Assembly: GCA_015486775.1 (NCBI GenBank)
Contig: WFRA01000384.1
Coordinates: 1-19,201, forward strand
DNA: 19,201 bases
DNA from: Kiritimatiellales bacterium
GTDB taxonomy: Bacteria; Verrucomicrobiota; Kiritimatiellia; Kiritimatiellales; Pontiellaceae
Reading direction: 5' to 3'
Under the pieces are notes generated by a model, which did not search any database, was not told where the DNA came from, and saw nothing but the letters and a program-made list of their open reading frames with translations. The translations under genes were made by a program, and so were the position numbers. Of this stretch, positions 7,022 to 14,712 are shown in pieces; the stretch's first letter is position 1, and each line of letters opens with the position of its first letter.

Positions 7022-7913
7022 TTTTTTGTCCAAGGTCCGGAACAATGACGTCCAGGGCGCTGGGGAGCACTTCGATACGGACATCGGTTTCGGCCTTCAT
7101 CAGCTCGCCATCGATCTGGATGGGCGAGGCGCTCTCGCGCTGGACGACCATGCTTTTGAAGCGCCGGTTGGTGACGAGCGGATGCTGGTGGAAGGTTTTT
7201 TCGATGAAGCGGTGGATCTGGCTCATCACCGCGGGCATGTCTTTTTTTTCGATGGCGACGAGTTCGAGGTTTCCGCTGTCGGCCTTGGCGTCGGGGGCAA
7301 CGAGCACGTCGCTACCGAACTGCGAGAGGTTGGCGACCGTGAAGATAAGCGGTTGCTTGAATTCGATTTGCTCGCCGTCGATTTCGATGTGGAAGGGCTG
7401 GGCCTTGTATTCGAGCAGCTGTTGCGCGCCGGCCAGGATGTAGGGAGCCAGCCCTCCGCGAAACCCGAGTTTTTCGAAGCCTTCCACGAGCGCGCCGTCC
7501 CAGGCCATGGAGCAGGTCACGAAAAAGAACCGGTCGTTGGCCTTGCCGACATCGATGCGCTGGGTGCGGCCGCCCAGCAGTGCCTTGGCGGCGGCCTCGG
7601 GCTGGAGCGGGATCTGGAAGTGGCGGGCAAAGCCGTTCCCGCTACCGCCGGGAACAACGCCCAGACGCACATCGGTCCCCACCAGCTCGGAACCGATGGA
7701 GTTGACCATGCCGTCGCCGCCCACCACCAGAATGGTTCCGGTACCGCGTTCGATGGCGCGGCGAACCTTGCCCGCCCCATCCTCGGCCGACTGGCTGAAC
7801 TGGAAGGCAATGTCGTGGTCTGGGGTGTCCCAGACCTTTTCGATGGCGGAGATGTAGCGGTAGGGGCCGCCGCTTCCGGACTTTGGGTTGATGAGCACGA
7901 GTACTTGTTTCAT
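7014..7913 (-). CDS. diacylglycerol/lipid kinase family protein (YegS/DgkB-like)
   Basis: A 299-aa soluble kinase of the DAGK catalytic-domain family, which phosphorylates diacylglycerol or related lipids at the membrane with ATP. Visible: an N-terminal strand LVLINPKSGSGG at 5-16, the nucleotide-binding GGDGMVNS at 65-72, and PGGSGNGFAR at 88-97, followed by a beta-rich C-terminal half (QIDGELM near the end). There are no membrane segments. The start at 7913 begins the conserved first strand and has no ribosome site; the promoter described below would start the transcript at or next to this ATG. It overlaps tadA downstream. The lipid substrate cannot be decided from sequence: diacylglycerol, phosphatidylglycerol and sphingosine-type lipids are all used in this family. 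Confidence 0.92.
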   Translation of the reverse strand: MKQVLVLINPKSGSGGPYRYISAIEKVWDTPDHDIAFQFSQSAEDGAGKVRRAIERGTGTILVVGGDGMVNSIGSELVGTDVRLGVVPGGSGNGFARHFQIPLQPEAAAKALLGGRTQRIDVGKANDRFFFVTCSMAWDGALVEGFEKLGFRGGLAPYILAGAQQLLEYKAQPFHIEIDGEQIEFKQPLIFTVANLSQFGSDVLVAPDAKADSGNLELVAIEKKDMPAVMSQIHRFIEKTFHQHPLVTNRRFKSMVVQRESASPIQIDGELMKAETDVRIEVLPSALDVIVPDLGQKNG

Positions 7914-7920
7914 GGCGGTT

Positions 7921-7949
7921 TATATAGCACAGGGTGCCGGGCTTGTGAA
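7921..7949 (-). promoter_or_regulatory. sigma-70-type promoter for the lipid kinase-tadA pair, probably giving a leaderless mRNA
   Basis: On the minus strand TTCACA (7949-7944), exactly 17 bases, then TATATA (7926-7921). Only seven bases (AACCGCC) separate the -10 element from the kinase ATG, so transcription would begin at or beside the start codon. That agrees with the absence of a ribosome-binding site there. The region is the 112-base divergent spacer shared with the tolC-like gene. Confidence 0.65.
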
Positions 7950-8025
7950 TAGCGATCATTGCCCGAAGTTGGCGAAAAGGATTGTTGCGGTGCCTGTTTT
8001 CCCTTACCGTTTCCGGCCTCTGTTT

Positions 8026-9679
8026 ATGAAGGTTTTTTTCCATCCTCTGGAAGTCGGCCGCCTTCGCCTTGGTGGCGGCGCTTGCCGCCTCGTGCGCGAA
8101 GATCGGCGGCTATGCCCAGAAGCGGGCGGATCGCGCCGCCTATGGAAACATCGGCATGGCGCAGGGTAGCGCGTTGGGCGCGCCAACGCCTTTCACCATC
8201 GACGACGAGGAGGCGCGGCGCATCCGCGACATGCTCTACCTCGGTAGCCAGGAGAAGGGCGGCAAACTGCTTTCGCTGGCGGATGCCTTGACGGTGGCGA
8301 TGGCCAACAGCCGCTCCTACCAAAGCCGCAAGGAGGCGCTTTTCATCCAGGCGCTCCGGCTGACCGAGGTGCAGAAGGATTTCCATGTGAACTACAGCGG
8401 GTCGGCCTATGCCAAGGGGGCGGCCACCACCTTCAAGGATGGCGCCGCCGAGACCTTTGGCGACAACGGGATGGACGGCGGATTCGTCCTTGGCATGAAG
8501 CGCACGCTGGCCTCGGGTGCCCGCGTGAGTCTGGGCTTCAGCCAGGATCTGCTGCGCTACTTCACTCATCCCGACGCGAGTGCCGAGAACAATGCGCTGA
8601 GCTTCAACATTGTCCAGCCGTTGCTCAACGGCTTCGGGCCGCTGGTGACCAAGGAGCCGCTGCGCCAGGCCGAGCGCGACATGGTCTATGCCGTGCGCGA
8701 CTTCAAACGCTACCAGCAGGATTTCGTGATCGACATCACCGCGCAGTACTACTCGGTGCTCCGTGCCCGCGACCAGCTCTATAACGAGCGCAAGAACTAC
8801 GAGAGCAGCATCGCCAACCGTGAGCAGTCCGAATCCTACGCCAAGGCCGGGCGCATCGCCGACTTCGAGGCGGCGCAGGCGCGACAGAAGGAGCTCAACG
8901 CCGCCGACCGCTGGACGGTTTCGAAGGCCGCCTACGAAAAGGCGCTCGACGATTTCCGCTTCACCCTCGGCCTCCCCATCAGCCTAGATGTGGAGCCGGA
9001 TCCGAACGAATTGGCGAAGCTGGAGGATCGCGGCCTGGTGGAGGTGGATGTCACGCTGGACGAAGCGGTGCGGGCGGCCATCTCGAACCGGCTCGATCTG
9101 GTCACCAGCCGCGAACGGGTGGAGGACAAGGAGCGCAAGGTCGAGATCCAGCAGCGCAATTTCCTGCCCAATCTGGATGTGAGCTACAAGGTCAAGAAGG
9201 AGTTCGACAGCACCAGCGGCGCCGATGTGAGTCAAAACCTGGGCGCGACCCTCGACCTGCCGTTCGACTGGACGGAAAAGCGCAACGCCTTCCGCATCGC
9301 GCAGATCAATTTCGAGCACGAAAAACGCAACCTGGAGGAGGACGAGTCGGACGTCCGCCGCAATGTGCGCGACCTGTGGCGCAAGCTGGAGCGCAACCGG
9401 TCGGTCTACAAGAATCGCCTGCTGAGCGTGAAGCTGGCCGAGCGGCGCGTGGAAAACACCACGCTGTTGCTCCAGCAGGGCAAGGCACTCACCCGCGACC
9501 TGCTCGACGCGCAGGACGACCTGCTCAGCTCCAAGAACGAGGCGACCGTGGCGCTGGTGGACTACACCACCACCCGCCTGCGCTTCTGGAACGCGATCGA
9601 ACGTTTTGAAATCGACCCCAAAGGAATGTGGTATGAACAGGCAGATGGAAGCAGTCAGGAACCTGTGGCAACGCCGTAG
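8026..9679 (+). CDS. TolC-like outer-membrane efflux lipoprotein (start region frameshifted in a T7 run)
   Basis: An outer-membrane factor that forms the exit duct of the exporter encoded just downstream. The body has the TolC/OprM layout: two repeats rich in long helices (LSLADALTVAMANSRSYQSR early, then DEAVRAAISNRLDLVTSRER in the second half) and beta segments such as ALSFNIVQPLLNGFGP. The open frame begins only at TTG 8069, leaving too short a signal peptide. Reading from the ATG at 8026 and removing one T from the run at 8033-8039 gives MKVFSILWKSAAFALVAALA followed by ASC, a full lipoprotein signal with Cys23 and a 550-aa protein. As written, the ATG frame leaves this product and ends at a stop near 8169. 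So there is either a sequencing error, a real mutation or slippage. Lipidated members such as OprM and CusC are known. It overlaps the adaptor gene by 47 bases. Confidence 0.85.
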
Positions 9680-11168
9680 TGTCAAGATTGGAACGGGAAT
9701 CGTTATTGCGCTACTCGTTGTCCTGGTCTTTGTGCCCGGAAAGGATGCGGATCGCATCGATCCGGACAATGCGCACTTTTGCCACGTCCAGCGGGGCGAC
9801 CTGGTGGTGAGCATCCTGCAGACCGGCGAGCTGAAGGCCAAGAGCAGCCGCGACATCCTCAACGAGGCCTACCGCGATGCCAAGATTGTGGATATTGTCG
9901 AAGACGGCGCGGTGGTCACCAACGGCCAGCTGCTCGTCGAGCTCGAATCCAGCCAGCTGCTGGAAAAATATTTGAATCAAAAGTCGGACGTGGCCAATGC
10001 CGAGGCCGATCTGCTACATGCGCAGGAGGCGCTCGAAATCGCCAAGCTCAAGAATGCCACCGACCTCGAAAGCGCCGCCCTGGCGGTCGATCTGGCCAAG
10101 CTCGACCTCAAGAAATATACCGAGGCGGAATATCCGCAGATGGTGCTCAAGGCGGAGTCGGGGATCAAGCTGGCTCAGCAGGAGCTGAAAAAGGCGCGTA
10201 GCGAGCTCGAAGGTACGCAGGAGCTCTATGAAAAGGGCTTTTCCAACCGGCAGGAGTTGGAGTCCGACCAGCTCAATGTCGACCGCAAGGATATCGAGGT
10301 GAAAAATAAGACTAAAGATCTGGAGATCCTCCAGAACTACACCTGCGTCAAAAGTCTCAAGGAGCTGAAGAACAAAGTGGCCACCACGGAGGCCGCCCTA
10401 GAGCGGCTCCGGAAAACTATCGCCTCCGATACCTTGGGGAAAAAGGCCTCGATTGAGTCGAAGAAAACCCGGCTGGAAATCGAGCGCAACCAGCTCGACA
10501 CCCGCGAGGAGCAGCTGAAAAACACCAAGGTCTATGCCGACTTCGACGGCCAGGTCTTCTATCCCAACAACCGCCGGGGGCCGAAGATCGAAAAGGGTGC
10601 CAACGTTAACTTTCGCCAGAAGATCCTCTCCTTCCCGGATCTGACCGCATGGGACATCAAGGTGGCGATCCCCGAGGCCATGATCGACAAGGTGAAGTTG
10701 GGGCAGGAGGTGGTGGCCTCGCTGGACGCCGTTCCCGGCCTGCTACTGCATGGCCGCGTCGAGAAGATCAGTGCCGTGCCGGATTCCCAGAACTGGTTTA
10801 ATTCTGGGGTGAAGACCTATACGATCATGGTCGATGTCTCGGAGCGCCCGGAGGTGCCGCTCAAGCCCGGCATGTCGGCCACCGTCGAGATTGTCACCGA
10901 CCGCCTGCATGATGTGCTCTATGTCCCGATCCAGTCGGTGGTCTCCGAAAAGGAGAAGCACTATGTCTATGTGGCCAAGCATGGCCGCAAGGTGCTGCGC
11001 CCCGTCCAGATCGGGAAATACAACACCCGCAGTATCGAAATTGTCCAGGGATTGGAAGAGGGCGACAAGCTCCTGCTCTATGCCGAGGTCGAGCTGGAGT
11101 CCAGCACCCGCTTCAAGCGCAGCCCGCTGGCGGCGGAAGCCGGAAAGAAGAAACAGGGAAATCAATGA
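9633..11168 (+). CDS. MacA-like periplasmic adaptor (membrane fusion protein)
   Basis: An HlyD/MacA-type adaptor of 511 aa linking the inner-membrane ABC transporter to the TolC-like channel. Layout: a short cytoplasmic start, one membrane anchor at about 17-35 (VKIGTGIVIALLVVLVFV), the first lipoyl/barrel strands (GDLVVSILQTGELKAKSSRD, then DGAVVTNGQLLVELE), a long charged alpha-helical hairpin at about 115-295, and the barrel and membrane-proximal part from YADFDGQVFYPNN to the end (LKPGMSATVEIVTDRLHDVL). The ATG at 9633 has AAAGGA seven bases upstream and precedes the membrane anchor. An earlier in-frame Met at 9606 adds nothing useful. Its start lies within the end of the tolC-like gene and its stop overlaps the ATPase start as ATGA. 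Confidence 0.92.
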   Translation: MNRQMEAVRNLWQRRSVKIGTGIVIALLVVLVFVPGKDADRIDPDNAHFCHVQRGDLVVSILQTGELKAKSSRDILNEAYRDAKIVDIVEDGAVVTNGQLLVELESSQLLEKYLNQKSDVANAEADLLHAQEALEIAKLKNATDLESAALAVDLAKLDLKKYTEAEYPQMVLKAESGIKLAQQELKKARSELEGTQELYEKGFSNRQELESDQLNVDRKDIEVKNKTKDLEILQNYTCVKSLKELKNKVATTEAALERLRKTIASDTLGKKASIESKKTRLEIERNQLDTREEQLKNTKVYADFDGQVFYPNNRRGPKIEKGANVNFRQKILSFPDLTAWDIKVAIPEAMIDKVKLGQEVVASLDAVPGLLLHGRVEKISAVPDSQNWFNSGVKTYTIMVDVSERPEVPLKPGMSATVEIVTDRLHDVLYVPIQSVVSEKEKHYVYVAKHGRKVLRPVQIGKYNTRSIEIVQGLEEGDKLLLYAEVELESSTRFKRSPLAAEAGKKKQGNQ

Positions 11169-11866
11169 CCGTCCCGATCGTCGAGCTTAGGAACGCCGTC
11201 AAGGAATATGCGAGCGGTGCGCTCCGGGTGACCGCCCTGCGCGGGATCGACTTGCGGATCGATCCCGGCGAGTATGCCGTCGTCATGGGGGCGTCCGGTT
11301 CCGGCAAGTCAACCCTGCTCAACCTGCTTGGCTGCCTCGACCACCTTTCCGCTGGCGACTACCTGCTCGGCGGCGAAAATATTTCGCGCTTTTCCGACGA
11401 CCAGCTTTCCGACATCCGCTCGCGACGCATCGGCTTCATCTTCCAGTCGTACAACCTCATTCCCCAGCTCAATGTGTTGGAAAACATCGAGGTGCCGCTC
11501 TTCTACCAGGGGGTCTCCGAAAAGGCCGCCGCCGAACGCGCGGTGGTGCTTGCCGAGCGCATGGGGCTGGCCGACCGGCTCAGGCACAAGCCCATGGAGC
11601 TTTCCGGCGGCCAGCAGCAGCGCGTGGCCATTGCCCGTTCGCTCGTCTGCGACCCCATCCTCATGCTGGCCGACGAGCCCACCGGCAACCTCGATTCCAG
11701 GACTGGCCACGAAATCCTGGAGCTGATCGACGAGCTCCACGCCGAGGGCAAGACCATCGTGATGGTAACGCACGACGACGCCATCGCCCATCGAGCCCAG
11801 CGCGTCGTCCGCTTTCTCGACGGCGAAATTGTTTCCAACGATTGGAACGGGGCGGAAAAACCATGA
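11165..11866 (+). CDS. MacB/LolD-type ABC transporter ATPase
   Basis: A 233-aa nucleotide-binding subunit that powers the MacB-like permease encoded next. All ABC motifs are intact: Walker A GASGSGKST at 42-50, the Q-loop in FIFQSYNLIPQLNVLEN, signature LSGGQQQR at 146-153, Walker B ILMLADEPTGNLDS from 165 with Glu171, and the H-loop VTHDD with His203. The sequence is of the MacB/LolD/FtsE class (mechanotransmission type). In classical MacB the ATPase and permease are fused; here they are separate genes, a common bacterial variant. It overlaps the adaptor gene by ATGA at its start and the permease gene by ATGA at its end, so all subunits should be co-translated. Confidence 0.95.
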   Translation: MTVPIVELRNAVKEYASGALRVTALRGIDLRIDPGEYAVVMGASGSGKSTLLNLLGCLDHLSAGDYLLGGENISRFSDDQLSDIRSRRIGFIFQSYNLIPQLNVLENIEVPLFYQGVSEKAAAERAVVLAERMGLADRLRHKPMELSGGQQQRVAIARSLVCDPILMLADEPTGNLDSRTGHEILELIDELHAEGKTIVMVTHDDAIAHRAQRVVRFLDGEIVSNDWNGAEKP

Positions 11867-13146
11867 ACACCATGCCTCCAAAGCGGATGGTCAAGCTGGC
11901 GTTCAAGAACCTCGGCCAGTACAAGCTGCGCGCCGGCCTCACGATGCTCGGCATCGTGTTCGGCGTCTGTTCGGTCGTCGCCATGCTCAGCGTGGGGGAG
12001 GGCGCCAACCGCGAGATCCAAGAAAAGATCCAGCGCATGGGCAGCCAGAACATACTCATCAAAAGCGTCAAGGTGCCCAAGGACGAGAGCACCAGCGGCG
12101 GTCGGCAAAGCATGCTGGCCTCCTATGGTCTGACCTACGAGGATGCCCGGCAGTTCTCGCAGTTCGTGCCGAATCTCGTGGCCAGCACACCGATGAAGAT
12201 CCTGCGCTACGATGTCCAATACAAGGCGCGCAAGCTCCAGACCGACGTGGTGGCCACCGTTCCGTGGTTCTTGCGCGTCCAGCACTACCGTATGGTGCGC
12301 GGCCGCTTTCTTGCCGGTTCCGACATGGAGTTCGGCTCGCCTGTCTGCGTGATCGGTTCCCGTCTCGCCCGCATCCTCTTCGCGGGCTGCGACCCCATCG
12401 GCCGCACGCTGAACATCGACCGCGACGCCTACACCGTCGTCGGCATCGTCGGCGACATCGCCCAGGGTGAACTTCCCGTGGAGGGCGAATTGTGGCTCGG
12501 CGGCGAAAACCAGAACGTCTACATTCCCCTGCGCACCTATCTCAACAAGCGCGGCGACCTCTTCGCCCAATGGTCGCAGGGCGGCGGGGTCTTCGAAAAG
12601 ATCGAACTGCACGAAGTCATCCTCAGTATCGACAAGCAGGAAAACGTTGAGCGCGCCGTCGATGCCGTCCGGCGCATCCTGCGCAAAAACCACAAGCAGG
12701 AAGACTACAGCATTGTCGTCCCGCTCGAACTCATCCGCCAGGCGCGCGAGACCCGCCGCCTCTTCAACGTCGTGCTCGGCTCCATCGCCGCCATCTCGCT
12801 GATCGTCGGCGGAATCGGCATCATGAACATCATGCTCGCCACCGTCAGCGAGCGCACCCGCGAGATCGGCATCCGCCGCGCCCTCGGCGCCACCCGTCGC
12901 GACATCGTCCTTCAGTTCCTTATGGAGACGCTCATCCTCTCCCTCTCCGGCGGGACGGTCGGCCTAGCCATCGGCGCCGTGATCCCCCTGATGATCACCG
13001 CCACCACCAACGTAAAGACCGTGCTCACCTTCCCCTCCTTCGCCGTCGCCTTCGGGGTTTCCGTGACCGTCTCCGTCATCTTCGGCATCTACCCCGCCCG
13101 TCGCGCCGCCCTGATGGATCCCATCGAAGCCCTCCGCCACGAATAG
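11863..13146 (+). CDS. MacB-like FtsX-family ABC transporter permease
   Basis: A 427-aa inner-membrane subunit of the MacAB-TolC-type exporter. Topology: a first membrane helix at about 24-44 (AGLTMLGIVFGVCSVVAML), a large periplasmic MacB_PCD-type domain (from VGEGANREIQEKIQRMGSQN to the region near residue 300), then three C-terminal helices with the conserved SERTREIGIRRALGATRRDI between the second and third and the ending YPARRAALMDPIEALRHE. These are family hallmarks of transporters that push substrate from the periplasm outward by mechanical coupling. I choose the ATG at 11863, which overlaps the ATPase stop, rather than the TTG at 11842. Cargo may be an antibiotic, a peptide, a lipoprotein or a siderophore; nothing in the window decides it. 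I see no clear intrinsic terminator after the gene. Confidence 0.95.
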   Translation: MNTMPPKRMVKLAFKNLGQYKLRAGLTMLGIVFGVCSVVAMLSVGEGANREIQEKIQRMGSQNILIKSVKVPKDESTSGGRQSMLASYGLTYEDARQFSQFVPNLVASTPMKILRYDVQYKARKLQTDVVATVPWFLRVQHYRMVRGRFLAGSDMEFGSPVCVIGSRLARILFAGCDPIGRTLNIDRDAYTVVGIVGDIAQGELPVEGELWLGGENQNVYIPLRTYLNKRGDLFAQWSQGGGVFEKIELHEVILSIDKQENVERAVDAVRRILRKNHKQEDYSIVVPLELIRQARETRRLFNVVLGSIAAISLIVGGIGIMNIMLATVSERTREIGIRRALGATRRDIVLQFLMETLILSLSGGTVGLAIGAVIPLMITATTNVKTVLTFPSFAVAFGVSVTVSVIFGIYPARRAALMDPIEALRHE

Positions 13147-13258
13147 GCGTTCCGAGGGCTGGAAACCCATCCGGCGACCTCAATCTCTCCCGCAGGGTTC
13201 CCTTTGCCATGAAAACATGCGTCGAGTTTTGTTTTGATTCAACTGGTTTCGATTTGTC

Positions 13259-13286
13259 TTGAGAAAATACGAGGTTGGGATTTAAT
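13259..13286 (+). promoter_or_regulatory. sigma-70-type promoter for gcvPA
   Basis: TTGAGA (13259-13264), a 16-base spacer and TTTAAT (13281-13286) each match the consensus hexamers at five of six positions. It sits in the 203-base gap between the exporter permease and gcvPA, about 60 bases before the gcvPA start, and would yield a leader that contains the hairpin and mini-ORF listed next. Confidence 0.6.
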
Positions 13287-13293
13287 GCCCACC

Positions 13294-13353
13294 ATGACGC
13301 GGCTTTTCTCGAAGCACGCGTTGTCATTAAATAGAATTGAGATCGACTTATGA
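13294..13353 (+). CDS. possible 19-residue leader peptide overlapping the gcvPA start
   Basis: A mini-ORF reading MTRLFSKHALSLNRIEIDL begins just after the gcvPA promoter and ends with a TGA inside the ATGA at the gcvPA start. gcvPA itself lacks a good ribosome site, so re-initiation from this ORF is plausible. There is no run of glycine codons, so classical attenuation by glycine is not suggested. There is no independent evidence that it is translated. Confidence 0.3.
   Translation: MTRLFSKHALSLNRIEIDL
13297..13321 (+). other. leader stem-loop upstream of gcvPA
   Basis: ACGCG-GCTT / AAGC-(A)-CGCGT forms nine base pairs with one bulged A and a six-base loop (TTCTCG) within the gcvPA leader. 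No T tract follows, so it is not a simple terminator. It lies inside the candidate leader ORF, so ribosome movement through that ORF would open it. Confidence 0.45.
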
Positions 13354-14699
13354 AAAAGACACCGTTTTGCGCAACGAGCGCACAGGATCAGGAGGCCATG
13401 TTCCAAACCCTGGGCATCGCCGATTTCGACGAGCTTTTCGCCGCCATTCCAGACCACCTCCGGTCCGAGGAGTTCGATGTCCCCGACGGCCTCTCCGAAA
13501 TGGAGATGATGCAGCGCGTCCGGAAGATCGCGTCGAAAAACTCCACCGATCTGGTGAACTTTTGCGGCGCGGGATTCTACGATCACTACATTCCGGCGGC
13601 GGTCGATGCGCTATCGAGCCGGGGCGAATTCTACACCGCCTACACGCCCTACCAGCCAGAAGCCTCGCAGGGAACACTGCAAGCCGCCTTTGAATACCAG
13701 ACCGCCATCTGCCGGCTCACCGACATGGAGGTCGCCAACGCATCGCTCTTCGACGGCGGCACCGCGCTTTTCGAGGGCATCATGATGGCGCTGCGCCAGA
13801 CCCGCCGCAACAAGGTACTCGTCGACGAAGGCGTCAGCCCGATCTACCGCAAGATGCTCCGCTGCTACACCCAGAACCTCTCCGTCGAGTATGCGGAAGT
13901 TCCAATCTCCGGAAGCGGGATTGCCGACCGCAAAGCCTACGAAGCCGAGCTGGATGGTTCCGTTGGCGCCGTCGTGTTGCAAAACCCCAACTTTTTTGGC
14001 TGTCTCGACAACCTCTCCGAACTGATCGAAAAAATCCACGAGGTCAAGGCGCTGGCCATCCTTTCGGTCTATCCCATGGCGCTTTCGCACATCGAAACCC
14101 CCGGTGCCATGGGGGCGGATATTGTGACCGGCGAGGGCCAGAGCCTCGGCCTGCCGCTCAATTTTGGCGGCCCCTATCTCGGCTTCATGGCGACGAAGAA
14201 AAAATATGTCCGCAAAATGCCCGGACGCATCGTCGGCGAAACCCAGGACGCGCAAGGGCGGCGCGGCTATGTGCTCACCCTCCAAGCGCGCGAGCAGCAC
14301 ATCCGCCGCGAAAAGGCCACCTCGAACATTTGCTCCAACGTCCAGCTTTGCGCGCTCCGCGCCGTTATCTATCTCTCGCTCGTTGGGCGCGAAGGCTTCC
14401 TCGATGTCGGCCGCCAGTGCATGGACCGCGCCAGCTATGCCTGGCACAAGCTCATGGCCATCGACGGCGTCGAACCCGCCTTCAACCGCCGCTTCTTCAA
14501 CGAGTTCGCCATCCGCCTCCCCAAGGACGCCACCGAGGTCGTCAGCGCATTGGTGGATCAGGGCATCGCCGCCGGCTTCCCCGTCGGCCGCTACTTCCAG
14601 GGTATGGAAAACATACTTCTGCTCTCCTTCACCGAAAAGCGCACCAAGGAGGAGATCGATATCCTCGTTGCCAAGCTCGAGAGCGTGCTGGGGGCGTGA
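13350..14699 (+). CDS. gcvPA: glycine dehydrogenase (decarboxylating) subunit 1 (P-protein, GcvPA)
   Basis: One half of the split P-protein of the glycine cleavage system, which with GcvPB decarboxylates glycine on PLP and loads the aminomethyl group onto GcvH. The 449-aa length fits GcvPA. Recognisable blocks are FCGAGFYDHYIPAAVDALSS, FYTAYTPYQPEASQGTLQAA with FEYQTAICRLTDMEVANASL, DGGTALFEGIMMALR, GEGQSLGLPLNFGGPYLG and RGYVLTLQAREQHIRREKAT followed by SNICSNVQL. The PLP-binding lysine belongs to GcvPB, so its absence here is expected. The start at 13350 overlaps a small upstream ORF and has no strong ribosome site. The usual partners gcvPB, gcvH and gcvT are not next to it: the following gene is convergent with a gap of only 13 bases, so the rest of the pathway must be elsewhere. 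Confidence 0.95.
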   Translation: MKKTPFCATSAQDQEAMFQTLGIADFDELFAAIPDHLRSEEFDVPDGLSEMEMMQRVRKIASKNSTDLVNFCGAGFYDHYIPAAVDALSSRGEFYTAYTPYQPEASQGTLQAAFEYQTAICRLTDMEVANASLFDGGTALFEGIMMALRQTRRNKVLVDEGVSPIYRKMLRCYTQNLSVEYAEVPISGSGIADRKAYEAELDGSVGAVVLQNPNFFGCLDNLSELIEKIHEVKALAILSVYPMALSHIETPGAMGADIVTGEGQSLGLPLNFGGPYLGFMATKKKYVRKMPGRIVGETQDAQGRRGYVLTLQAREQHIRREKATSNICSNVQLCALRAVIYLSLVGREGFLDVGRQCMDRASYAWHKLMAIDGVEPAFNRRFFNEFAIRLPKDATEVVSALVDQGIAAGFPVGRYFQGMENILLLSFTEKRTKEEIDILVAKLESVLGA

Positions 14700-14712
14700 A
14701 GCGATCGCAGGG

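Noticed and set aside
8026..13146. The exporter operon as a novel transport system
   Set aside because: Outer-membrane factor, adaptor, ATPase and FtsX-type permease form an ordinary MacAB-TolC-type set; only the start of the first gene is unusual.
13147..13349. A glycine riboswitch upstream of gcvPA
   Set aside because: I looked for the conserved aptamer elements by eye and saw none; only a simple hairpin and a promoter are visible. A covariance-model search would settle it.
14701..14708. GCGATCGC palindrome as a functional site
   Set aside because: A single 8-bp palindrome in GC-rich DNA is expected by chance, and no second copy with spacing was noticed.
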